Source of the DNA: Bradyrhizobium sp. CCBAU 051011
Lineage (GTDB): Bacteria; Pseudomonadota; Alphaproteobacteria; Rhizobiales; Xanthobacteraceae
Assembly: GCF_009930815.1 (NCBI RefSeq)
Contig: NZ_CP022222.1
Coordinates: forward strand, 6,180,501 to 6,244,500
DNA length: 64,000 nucleotides
Direction of reading: 5' to 3'
Below, piece after piece: positions 16,133 through 23,841 of the stretch; positions within the stretch are counted from its first letter, which is position 1, and every line of letters begins with the position of its first letter. The notes below the pieces were generated by a model. It did not search any database. It had not been told where the DNA came from and saw nothing but the letters and a program-made list of their open reading frames with translations. The position numbers and the translations under genes were made by a program.

Positions 16133-17299
16133 ATGACCATGTCGACAACGACGCTCCTGGGTCTGCTGAAGCAGCAGAAGTATGAGTTTTTTTCCGGGGT
16201 ACCTTGCTCGAATTTCGCTGATCTGTTCCAGCAGGTCGCCTTGGACAAGGATATCACGTCAGTCCCAGCGTCGAACGAAGGCAGCGCGCTGTCGTTCGCC
16301 GTCGGCGCGACGCTGGCGGGGCAACGAAGCGTCGTCGCCCTGCAGAATTCCGGACTGGGAAACATCATCAATCCGCTGACGTCGCTGGTCCAGATCAACT
16401 GCATTCCAACGCTGCTTCTGGTCTCCGTGCGGGGACTCACCGACGAGCCCGAGGACGAGCCGCAGCACCGCATCATGGGCGCCAATACCCATGCATTGCT
16501 CGATCAATTGGCAATCCCGTGGAGCGAGTTCGACGGGACGCCGCAGGGGTTCATGGCGACGCTCCGGAAGGCCGAAGAGGCATTCGAGCGATCGGTCTCG
16601 TTTGCGATTCTGGTTCGCAAAGGTCAGCTGTCGGCGGGCCTCGGCGTCGTCGCCAACGGCGAGCAACAAGTGGAGCGCTATCCACTCAGCGTCGGATGCG
16701 CCCTGGAGATCATCAGCGAAGCCCTGCGGCCCACCGATCTCGTCGTCTCGACGACCGGGTTCATCTCCCGGGAGCTGTTTCGCGTGAGCGACCGTCCAGA
16801 GAATTTCTACATGCAGGGATCGTTGGGCCATTGCAGCGCGGTGGCTGCCGGCGTCGCGCTCGCGCATCCATCACGCCGCGTGGTCGCGCTGGATGGCGAT
16901 GGTGCCGTGCTGATGCATATGGGAGTGTTATCCACGATCGGGTACGCATCTCCCCGAAATTTCCTGCACGTCGTGCTCGATAACGAAGGCTACGTCTCGA
17001 CAGGGAAGCAGGACTCCACCTCGGTCACTTCCTCGCTGGAAGCCGTCGCCGCGGCTTGCGGGTACCGCGCGGTCTGCCGGTGCGTAACCGGCGCCGAATT
17101 GGGCGAGGCGGTTGCGCGAAGCCTGTCGACCGAAGGGCCGCACTTCCTGCTTTGCAAGGTCAATCAATCGCATTCGCGCTCGCTACCCCGGGTGACGTCT
17201 CGTCATAGCCCGGAGGAAAACAAAGAAGCGTTCCAGATCGCGCTGAACCAGGCGGAGGCCTTCGATCTGCAAGCCGTACCAGCGGGAGTGGCCGGGTGA
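16133..17299 (+). CDS. ppd: Phosphonopyruvate decarboxylase (TPP enzyme)
   Basis: 388 residues; start ATG 16133 follows AAGGGA at 7 nt. The open frame continues upstream, but that part overlaps the methyltransferase gene in another frame and is not protein-like. The enzyme decarboxylates phosphonopyruvate to phosphonoacetaldehyde. Seen: the N-terminal SGVPCSNF loop, the conserved Glu49 (SNEG) that activates thiamine diphosphate, the family segment QNSGLGNIINPLTSL (71-85), and the TPP/Mg site GDG (255-257) with Asn284 in VLDNEGY. These distinguish it from acetolactate synthase and match Ppd/AepY/Fom2 proteins. The stop codon overlaps the next GTG start. Confidence 0.95.
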   Translation: MTMSTTTLLGLLKQQKYEFFSGVPCSNFADLFQQVALDKDITSVPASNEGSALSFAVGATLAGQRSVVALQNSGLGNIINPLTSLVQINCIPTLLLVSVRGLTDEPEDEPQHRIMGANTHALLDQLAIPWSEFDGTPQGFMATLRKAEEAFERSVSFAILVRKGQLSAGLGVVANGEQQVERYPLSVGCALEIISEALRPTDLVVSTTGFISRELFRVSDRPENFYMQGSLGHCSAVAAGVALAHPSRRVVALDGDGAVLMHMGVLSTIGYASPRNFLHVVLDNEGYVSTGKQDSTSVTSSLEAVAAACGYRAVCRCVTGAELGEAVARSLSTEGPHFLLCKVNQSHSRSLPRVTSRHSPEENKEAFQIALNQAEAFDLQAVPAGVAG

Positions 17300-18450
17300 A
17301 ACATCAGGCGGTCGATAGGCTGACCAGCTTCCGCTGCCTCTCATTCGCGGTCATCCTTTGCGGCACGAACTGGGTTGCGATCAGGAATGTCTTGCAGTCT
17401 TCGCCGCCGCTGTTTTTCACCGGCGTCTGTTTGCTCGGCGGGGCGATCGCGGTCGGCGTTGTCCGCCTGTGTGTTGAATACCCACTCCAGAGCGGTTGTG
17501 AAGGGAACGGCAGGCTTGTCGCGCTGGCTCTCCTTCGAATGGCCGGAGGCCTCGGGCTGGCTTTTGTCGGCTTGCAGTATTTCGATGTCGGCACCAGCGC
17601 CCTGATCTTCTATACGATGCCCTTGTCGCTCGTCGCCATTGAATGGACGATCGATCGCCAAATGCAATCGCTCCTCGATCTCGTCGCATTGACCTGCGGC
17701 ATGCTTGGTCTCGGGATGCTGGCGTCGGGTACGGTGCCGGTGGAGACACCTTATGACATCCTGGGCCTCGCGTTGCTTTCAATGGCGGCTTTCAGCTGGG
17801 CGCTGGGAACATGGATTCATAAACGCGCTCCCAGCGACATCAATGTGTGGAACCGTACCGTCTTTCAACTGGCGACCGCAGGGGGCATTGTCATCGTTGC
17901 GTCGTTGCTGCTGGAACGTCGGCTTGACTGGACTCTGTTGCCGATACTTGCCTGGCCTATCGCATTGAACTTGATCGTGGTGACCGGATTGGCATTCGTC
18001 GCTTGGTACCGCGCGCTCAGCCGTATTTCCTCGCATATCGCATCTCAGAGCCTCGTTCTCATCCCTGTCGTCGCGCTGGTTGCGGCTGCCGTCTTGCAAC
18101 GGGATACTCCGATCACGTGCGTCGTGGTTGCCTGGGTTCTTATGATCGTTGGCGTCGCCTTCGCAGTTTGGCAGCGGTCAAGGGCGCCACTCGCTGTGAG
18201 TACGATGTCACGCGCCTGGAAACCTGCGATCGTCAGCGAACACCACATGGAGCCACGCGATGTTAGATCCGACACGTGTCTGTCACCCGATGAAGATCGC
18301 AGGAGAGGATGTTCTTTCGGATTCGTTCATCGACGTGCGGAACCCGTTTACCGATCAGGTAATAGCTGCGGTGCCGCAGGCGCGTCCCGAGCACGCTCGG
18401 CGGGCCTTCGCGATCGCCCGGGCATTCCGTGCCAAGCTCACAAGGCGTGA
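17296..18450 (+). CDS. EamA/DMT-family transporter, probable phosphonate exporter
   Basis: Start GTG 17296 overlaps the decarboxylase stop. About ten membrane segments form two EamA repeats (for example VVALIPVVALVAAAVLQRD-like segments late in the protein, with DVGTSALIFYTMPLSLVAIEW in the middle). Family members mostly export metabolites. The last 60 or so residues after WQRSRAP are not membrane-like and overlap the next gene by 191 bp in another frame; the genuine transporter probably ends near residue 300 functionally and the tail exists because no stop codon occurs. The position inside the operon suggests that it exports the operon's product. Confidence 0.82.
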   Translation: MKHQAVDRLTSFRCLSFAVILCGTNWVAIRNVLQSSPPLFFTGVCLLGGAIAVGVVRLCVEYPLQSGCEGNGRLVALALLRMAGGLGLAFVGLQYFDVGTSALIFYTMPLSLVAIEWTIDRQMQSLLDLVALTCGMLGLGMLASGTVPVETPYDILGLALLSMAAFSWALGTWIHKRAPSDINVWNRTVFQLATAGGIVIVASLLLERRLDWTLLPILAWPIALNLIVVTGLAFVAWYRALSRISSHIASQSLVLIPVVALVAAAVLQRDTPITCVVVAWVLMIVGVAFAVWQRSRAPLAVSTMSRAWKPAIVSEHHMEPRDVRSDTCLSPDEDRRRGCSFGFVHRRAEPVYRSGNSCGAAGASRARSAGLRDRPGIPCQAHKA

Positions 18451-19696
18451 GCGGGCGCGGATCCTCCTGGCCACGGCAGAGGCGATCGAAGCAAACCGGG
18501 ACCGGCTAGCGCATCTCATTACATCGGAAAGCGGCCTGTGTTTGAAAGACTCGCTGCATGAAGCCGCGCGGGCCAGGGATGTCTGGTCCTTTGCAGCGCA
18601 AGCCGTGCTCCGGGACGATGGAGAGATTTACGCGGGCGACATCGGAGGAGGGGCGCAGGCTAGACGCATATTCGCGACAAGGACACCGCTCCTTGGCGTC
18701 ATCTCAGGAATTACTCCCTTCAACCATCCCCTGAATCTCGTCAGTCACAAGCTCGCTCCGGCGATCGCGACCAATAATAGGACCGTGCTGAAGCCGGCCG
18801 AGGCAACGCCTTTGACCGCGCTTGCTCTTGCCGAGCTGGTTTATGAGGCGGGCCTGCCGCCGGAAATGTTGTCGGTGATTACCGGCGATCCGCATTCGTT
18901 GGGAGATGCGATGATCAATGATCCGGACATCGACCTGGTGACGTTCACCGGGTCGGTAGCGGCCGGAAAGAAAATCGCCGAACGGGTGGGATACAGAAGG
19001 CTGGTGCTCGAGCTCGGCGGGAATGATCCTCTGATCGTATTGGGTGACGCCGATCTCGACCGCGCAGCCCGATTGGCGGTGCAGGGCGCGACCAAGAATT
19101 CCGGGCAACGCTGTACCGCCGTCAAACGGGTCTTGGTCGTCGATGATGTCGCCGATCGCTTTGCCGAAACGACCCTCTCTCTAATGAGGCGCCTCAGGGC
19201 AGGAGATCCCATGGATCCCGACACGGATGTGGGGACGGTCATCAACGCGAAGGCGGCGTCGATCATTGCCGGACGCGTCGAAGCCGCAATTGAGCGCGGC
19301 GCCCGTTTGCTGCTCGGCAATACTCCCCACGGCGCGCTCTACCCGCCGACACTGCTGGACCATGTTGCGCCCGATTGCGAGTTGGTGCGCGAAGAGACCT
19401 TTGGTCCTGTCCTGCCGATCATTCGCTGCCCCGATGACATCGAACACATCATCGCCATCGCCAACTCGACGGCCTTCGGTCTTTCGGCGGGGTTGTGCAC
19501 AAACCGGCTCGACGCCATCACCCGCTTTGTCGATGCCCTCGACGTCGGCTGCGTCAACGTATGGGAAGTTCCGGGATACCGGACCGAGCTGACACCGTTC
19601 GGCGGCATCAAGGATTCCGGCCTCGGCCATAAGGAGGGCGTGCTGGAAGCCATGAAGAGCTTTACGAATATCAAAACCTACTCGCTGCCGTGGTGA
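18260..19696 (+). CDS. phnY: Phosphonoacetaldehyde dehydrogenase (PhnY-like)
   Basis: 478 residues of the aldehyde dehydrogenase superfamily: Asn155 (TPFNHP), Glu251 (LELGGNDP) and the nucleophile Cys285 in NSGQRCTAVKR. Several stretches match Sinorhizobium PhnY as I remember it, including VTFTGSV, VNxWEVPGYR, SPFGG/TPFGGIKDSG and the C-terminal MKSFTNxKTxSLPW. PhnY oxidises phosphonoacetaldehyde with NAD to phosphonoacetate. It is normally catabolic, together with PhnW and PhnA; here the aldehyde would come from the PEP mutase/decarboxylase pair, and no phnW gene is present in the window. The first 191 bp overlap the transporter frame. Confidence 0.9.
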   Translation: MLDPTRVCHPMKIAGEDVLSDSFIDVRNPFTDQVIAAVPQARPEHARRAFAIARAFRAKLTRRERARILLATAEAIEANRDRLAHLITSESGLCLKDSLHEAARARDVWSFAAQAVLRDDGEIYAGDIGGGAQARRIFATRTPLLGVISGITPFNHPLNLVSHKLAPAIATNNRTVLKPAEATPLTALALAELVYEAGLPPEMLSVITGDPHSLGDAMINDPDIDLVTFTGSVAAGKKIAERVGYRRLVLELGGNDPLIVLGDADLDRAARLAVQGATKNSGQRCTAVKRVLVVDDVADRFAETTLSLMRRLRAGDPMDPDTDVGTVINAKAASIIAGRVEAAIERGARLLLGNTPHGALYPPTLLDHVAPDCELVREETFGPVLPIIRCPDDIEHIIAIANSTAFGLSAGLCTNRLDAITRFVDALDVGCVNVWEVPGYRTELTPFGGIKDSGLGHKEGVLEAMKSFTNIKTYSLPW

Positions 19697-19704
19697 GGCA
19701 AACC

Positions 19705-20754
19705 TCAATCCAGCAGTTTGGACGCGGCCGCTTCGTCGGTGACCAGGACCTGGCAGAAGCCAGCCAACAGGCCGGCGCGAATAATGGGGACCTTGTGCTC
19801 GCCGCCGGCCGCGAGAATCCGATGCCTGATCTGGAGCACATGCTCGATCGGCGGATTGATCGTCCGCTGCACCAGGGGGTGACGCAGCGGCTTGCCTGAC
19901 GAATCGAGGTAGTGACCGCAGATATCGCCGACGGCGCCCGCTTCAAGCAACGAAGCCCAGGTTTCCCGAGAAATGACCTCGTATTCGAGCGCCTTCGATT
20001 GCTCGGAAAGGTCAATCGCGCTCAACAGCGCCACGTCGAGGGAGGGCACCATGGCGAGCACGGTGCGTACGGGCTCACTGGCGACGAGGATGTCCTTCAA
20101 CTCGGCAGTCTCGGCGAACATTGGCGCGGTCAGATAATAGCATCGCGCGCCGAGCGCCCGGGCGATCATGGTCGCATTGTCATATGGATTGATCGGCGCG
20201 CTTTCGGCCAACCCGCCGGACATCAGCACCACGCGGGTGCCGTCTCCAGATCGCTGCGGCAGGTTTTGGGCCGCGGCATTGATGGTGCCTCCCCAGGTGA
20301 TTCCCAGCGACCCCGACGGCGGAAGGCACTCGGCGACGTATCGCGCAGCGGCGGCGCCGACGAAAGAACGCACGTCGGTGCCGCCCATGGGGACCGGGAC
20401 CACGATCGCGTGACGTAGATTGAATTTGCGGATGAGCTCTTCTTCAAGCTCGGTGCGTAGGCCCGCCGGGTCGGCGATCGTGATTTGAACGAAGCCGCTT
20501 TCCCGGGCGTCACCAAGGATCCGGTTGACGCGCTTGCGGGTCATCTTCAGCCGCTGCGCGATCGCGTCCTGGGTTTGACCTTCCCTGAAATAGTACCAGC
20601 AGATTTTGGCCACCAACGCGGCCTCGGCTCGACCATCCCCGGCTTCGCCTTCGTTTGATGCCGCTTGCGGGCCTCGAATCAACACGCCCGATCCTCCGAT
20701 CAGCTTCAGGATCCGCTGTTTGCCTGTTTCCGGGTCGGAATGGCAAATCTTCAT
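19705..20754 (-). CDS. SorC/DeoR-type sugar-binding-domain transcriptional regulator
   Basis: 349 residues from ATG 20754 (a TTG 12 bp earlier is less likely). After a 40-residue lead there is a helix-turn-helix (DAIAQRLKMTRKRVNRILGDARESGFVQI, key residues only) and a C-terminal SorC effector domain with GITWGGTI, VLMSGGL and a final KVPIIRAGLLAGF. Such proteins bind phosphorylated small molecules. The gene is convergent with phnY (8 bp apart) and points away from phnA, so it could control either operon; a phosphonate such as phosphonoacetaldehyde or phosphonoacetate is an attractive but unproven effector. Confidence 0.85.
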   Translation of the reverse strand: MKICHSDPETGKQRILKLIGGSGVLIRGPQAASNEGEAGDGRAEAALVAKICWYYFREGQTQDAIAQRLKMTRKRVNRILGDARESGFVQITIADPAGLRTELEEELIRKFNLRHAIVVPVPMGGTDVRSFVGAAAARYVAECLPPSGSLGITWGGTINAAAQNLPQRSGDGTRVVLMSGGLAESAPINPYDNATMIARALGARCYYLTAPMFAETAELKDILVASEPVRTVLAMVPSLDVALLSAIDLSEQSKALEYEVISRETWASLLEAGAVGDICGHYLDSSGKPLRHPLVQRTINPPIEHVLQIRHRILAAGGEHKVPIIRAGLLAGFCQVLVTDEAAASKLLD

Positions 20755-20755
20755 A

Positions 20756-20798
20756 CTTGTCCACAAGTCCCAAATGTGCCCGTGTCGTCACAAATGTG
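20756..20798. promoter_or_regulatory. Candidate operator of the SorC-type regulator
   Basis: Directly upstream of the regulator start are a perfect inverted repeat CTTGT-CC-ACAAG (20756-20767) and two CAAATGTG copies at 20771 and 20791, the second extended to CACAAATGTG with CACA/TGTG symmetry. The 20-bp spacing puts the two copies on about the same face of the helix. They lie in the 95 bp between the regulator and the truncated gene at 20849. Binding is inferred from position and symmetry only. Confidence 0.4.
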
Positions 20799-20848
20799 TT
20801 ACGTGGGACCTCTATCTGTCCGCCGAGCTTGGAAACAGGAGATCGTCC

Positions 20849-21103
20849 ATGCGTCGGCTGATCATCGGGTCATTACTTTTGTGCGGCTGGGCAACGTCCG
20901 CCCTCGCGCAATTTTCCGACAGCAAGATCGTGATCGGGGTGATGGGTGATCAAAGCGGCGTTGTCGCGGATGTCGGCGGACCCGGATCGATCTTGGCTGC
21001 CCATCAGAACAAGCCCGACATCGGGGCCTTCGCAACGACTTCGATGTTTACAGGTTCTGCGCTGTCGCCCTGCGCGGCGTGCTCTGCGATCTCAGCCGTC
21101 TGA
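20849..21103 (+). pseudogene. Truncated branched-chain amino acid ABC substrate-binding protein (livK-like) remnant
   Basis: An ATG preceded by AGGAG opens a Sec signal peptide (MRRLIIGSLLLCGWATSALA) and then QFSDSKIVIGVMGDQSGVVADVGGPGS, key residues of which are the usual N-terminus of family 5 solute-binding proteins. After about 48 residues the homology stops and the frame continues into unrelated sequence to a stop at 21103. The other roughly 350 residues of the protein are missing. From 20998 to 21265 I see no further gene. The remnant marks a deletion or rearrangement between the phosphonate biosynthesis operon and the phnA operon. Confidence 0.75.
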
Positions 21104-21265
21104 TCAACTCTACGTTCGGGATGATGTGATCGCCATTCGCGACAATGAACGCCAAACCAAGTCGCTCCGGCGCGGCGCTCATTGGTTGCCAGGGCGGCGA
21201 CCGGAATCCTCTGCCCATGGCCGCGTGGCTCGCAGACGCTGTAACCCTCAACGACAAGTCTTCCC

Positions 21266-22552
21266 ATGAACAAACCTGATCGAATCCTGACCGCCACCTA
21301 TCGCGCGGAGAGACCTCCGGTGAGCGTAAACGGCCGCACCTATGCGTGGCCGAAACATCCGGCTGTGGTCATCTGTTTCGATGGCTGCGATCCTGCCTAT
21401 ATCGAGGCTGCCAGCGCCGCTGGCGCCATCCCTGCCATCGACCGGATGCGGCGCGAAGGTTTTGCCGCCTCCGCGCTCGCGGCAATGCCGACATTCACCA
21501 ACCCCAATAACGTGTCCATCGTCTGCGGTGTGCCGCCCGCGGTTCACGGCGTCTCCGGCAATTTCTATCTCGACCGCGACACCGGCGCGGAAATCATGAT
21601 GGTGGACGCTACCCCTGTGCGGGCGCCGACCATTCTGGCAGCGTTCTCGCAAGCAGGTGCCATGGTTGCCGCCGTTACCGCCAAGGACAAGCTGCGCAAG
21701 GCGCTCGGTCATGGGCTCGACGGTATCGCTTTCTCGGCCGAGAAGGCCGACGAGGCGACCGATGCGGAGAACGGCATCTCCGCCATCGGTGCGCTGGTGG
21801 GGCGGGGAGCGCCAGACCAGTATTCCGCCGATCTTTCCTTGTTCGTGCTCGATGCCGGAATTCGGCTGCTTGAAACCCGCCGGCCGGACCTGATTTATCT
21901 GTCGCTTTCCGATTATGTGCAGCACAAGCATGCGCCGGATGCGCCCGAAGCGATCGCCTTCATGCGCGCGGTGGACCAGCGGCTCGCCTGCATGATTGCG
22001 CTCGGCGCCTGCCTCGGGATCGTCGCCGACCATGGCATGAACGACATGGCCCACCAGAGCGGCGAGCCGAACGTCGTCTATCTCGGCGACCTCCTGGATG
22101 CCGCCTTCGGCGTGGGCGCAACGCGTGTCATCTGCCCGATCACCGATCCCTTCGTGCGTCACCATGGCGCGCTGGGCGGCTTTGTCCGTGTCCATCTGCA
22201 ACGGACGGACCCTTCCGCCACCGCGGTGTTGAACTTCATTCGGCAGATTCCCGGTGTCTGCATGGCCGCTTCGCGTGAGGAGGCATGCCTGCGCTTCGAG
22301 CTGCCTGAAGATCGCGAAGGCGACATCGCCGTGGTGGCAAGGTCGGGCGTCGCCCTCGGCGCCCACGCAAGCGATCACGACATTTCGCAGCTATCGGGCA
22401 AGCGGCTGCGTTCTCATGGCGGGCTCGCCGAACAGGTGGTGCCGTTCATCCTCTCTCACCCGCTGAAGGCCGGACGGGTTGAGGGCGGGGCAGGGAAATC
22501 GCTCCGCAACTACGATGTCTTTTCGGTTCTACTCAACGAAGTGAAAGTCTGA
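21266..22552 (+). CDS. phnA: Phosphonoacetate hydrolase
   Basis: 428 residues of the alkaline phosphatase superfamily. PhnA cleaves the C-P bond of phosphonoacetate to acetate and phosphate, using two zinc ions. The residues known from Sinorhizobium PhnA are all present with matching spacing: Asp39 (CFDGCDP), nucleophile Thr78 (PTFTNPNN), Asp216 and His220 (LSDYVQHKH), Asp255-His256 (ADHGMN) and His384 (LRSHGG). There is no signal peptide, so it acts in the cytoplasm. The next gene starts 2 bp after its stop. It is the first gene of a seven-kb operon with a ugp-type importer, which suggests that its substrate, or a precursor of it, is imported. Confidence 0.95.
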   Translation: MNKPDRILTATYRAERPPVSVNGRTYAWPKHPAVVICFDGCDPAYIEAASAAGAIPAIDRMRREGFAASALAAMPTFTNPNNVSIVCGVPPAVHGVSGNFYLDRDTGAEIMMVDATPVRAPTILAAFSQAGAMVAAVTAKDKLRKALGHGLDGIAFSAEKADEATDAENGISAIGALVGRGAPDQYSADLSLFVLDAGIRLLETRRPDLIYLSLSDYVQHKHAPDAPEAIAFMRAVDQRLACMIALGACLGIVADHGMNDMAHQSGEPNVVYLGDLLDAAFGVGATRVICPITDPFVRHHGALGGFVRVHLQRTDPSATAVLNFIRQIPGVCMAASREEACLRFELPEDREGDIAVVARSGVALGAHASDHDISQLSGKRLRSHGGLAEQVVPFILSHPLKAGRVEGGAGKSLRNYDVFSVLLNEVKV

Positions 22553-22554
22553 CT

Positions 22555-23841
22555 ATGCCTCGTGCTATCCTCGTCATCCTCGATGGTCTTCGCCGCGATC
22601 TCGTGACGCCGCAGACCACGCCTCGTCTTGCCGCCTTCGCCGAGCGTTCCGAGCAGTTCGCCGCCCATCGCACGGTGTTTCCGTCCTGCACGCGGGTGGT
22701 TTCAGCGAGCCTTGCGACGGGTTGCTATCCGGCGCGCCACGGCTTGCAGGGCAACACGATGGCGCTCATGGAAGACGGCCGCCTCGTTCGGCACGACGCG
22801 GGTCGTCCGGATTTCCTCCAGCACAAGCGGCGTGTCACGGGTCGCTCGCTGGCCGTGCCAACCCTGGCCGAGCGCTTAACGGGCAGCGGCGGTGCCATTA
22901 TCTTCAGCAACGTTTCACCAGGAGCGGCCTATGCGCACGATCCGGATGGATTTGGGCGGGTCTATCATCGCGCCGGATCGTTCGGTCGCGACCGCGTCCC
23001 GCTGCCGGAAGACGAGCAGCTTCGCGTCACGCTGGACGTAGAAGGCGACCGGGCAATGACCGAGCGCTTCATCCGCGAAGCGGTGTTGCTCCCGTCGGAT
23101 CCTCCGGCGCTTGCGGTGCTGTGGCTTGGCGAGCCGGACGCCACGCAGCACGCTTTGCCCATGGGATCACCCGGTCATCTTGCGGTGCTGGCAGAAGCAG
23201 ACCGCAATGCCGGGCGCGTCATGGACGCAGTCGCCACGCTCGCCGACAGAGACGATGTTCTCTTGCTGATAGGATCGGATCACGGCCATCAGACGGTGAC
23301 CGGCGTCATCGACATCGACGAAGAACTGGTCACTGCCGGATTGAAGGAAAGCCTTGAATCGACCGACGTGGTCGTCGCCTCGAACGGCACCTCCGCGCTG
23401 CTCTACGTCCATCCCGATTTCGTCGCGCGCACGCCGTTGGTCGGCGATTTCCTCGCCAGTCAGGAATGGGTGGAAACCGTTTTCGATGGCGGCGCGCTGG
23501 CGTCGGTGGGGCAGGGCCGGGATCACGGCCTCGCTTTTGCGGTCTCAATGCGCGCGAGCGATGAGCCCAATGCCTACGGCGTCGCCGGCACCAGTCTCGT
23601 CGCGGAACGTGCCGGCAACAAGGCAGATATCCTCGGCAGCGGCCAGCACGGTGGCCTCGGTGCCGGCGAGCAAGCGCCTTTTCTCATGATCGACGGCTCG
23701 GGCTTCAGCCCTGGCATGGCGAGGCAGGAGCCCTCCTGCATCACCGACATTGCGCCAACCATTCTTACGCATCTCGGGCTTCCCGCCTCCGGAATGGATG
23801 GGCGTGCACTCCAGGCGGTTCGGGGAGGTCGCAATGGCTGA
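22555..23841 (+). CDS. Alkaline-phosphatase-superfamily phosphodiesterase/nucleotide pyrophosphatase-type hydrolase
   Basis: 428 residues, type I phosphodiesterase/nucleotide pyrophosphatase pattern: Asp10 (LDGLRRD), nucleophile Thr46 (FPSCTRVVS), Asp195 and His199 (GEPDATQH), Asp242-His243 (GSDHGHQ) and a late GQHGG. No signal peptide is visible. The family hydrolyses phosphodiesters and phosphonate monoesters. Placed between phnA and the ABC transporter genes, with 2-bp spacing before it and an 8-bp overlap after it, it may remove an ester group from an imported phosphonate before PhnA acts. A glycerophosphodiesterase role, parallel to GpdQ in the other ugp operon, is the main alternative. 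Confidence 0.82.
   Translation: MPRAILVILDGLRRDLVTPQTTPRLAAFAERSEQFAAHRTVFPSCTRVVSASLATGCYPARHGLQGNTMALMEDGRLVRHDAGRPDFLQHKRRVTGRSLAVPTLAERLTGSGGAIIFSNVSPGAAYAHDPDGFGRVYHRAGSFGRDRVPLPEDEQLRVTLDVEGDRAMTERFIREAVLLPSDPPALAVLWLGEPDATQHALPMGSPGHLAVLAEADRNAGRVMDAVATLADRDDVLLLIGSDHGHQTVTGVIDIDEELVTAGLKESLESTDVVVASNGTSALLYVHPDFVARTPLVGDFLASQEWVETVFDGGALASVGQGRDHGLAFAVSMRASDEPNAYGVAGTSLVAERAGNKADILGSGQHGGLGAGEQAPFLMIDGSGFSPGMARQEPSCITDIAPTILTHLGLPASGMDGRALQAVRGGRNG

Noticed and set aside
18260..18450. Possible frameshift error joining the exporter to phnY
   Set aside because: Both reading frames remain protein-like on their own sides, and phnY has a normal family N-terminus, so a sequencing error is not needed to explain the overlap.
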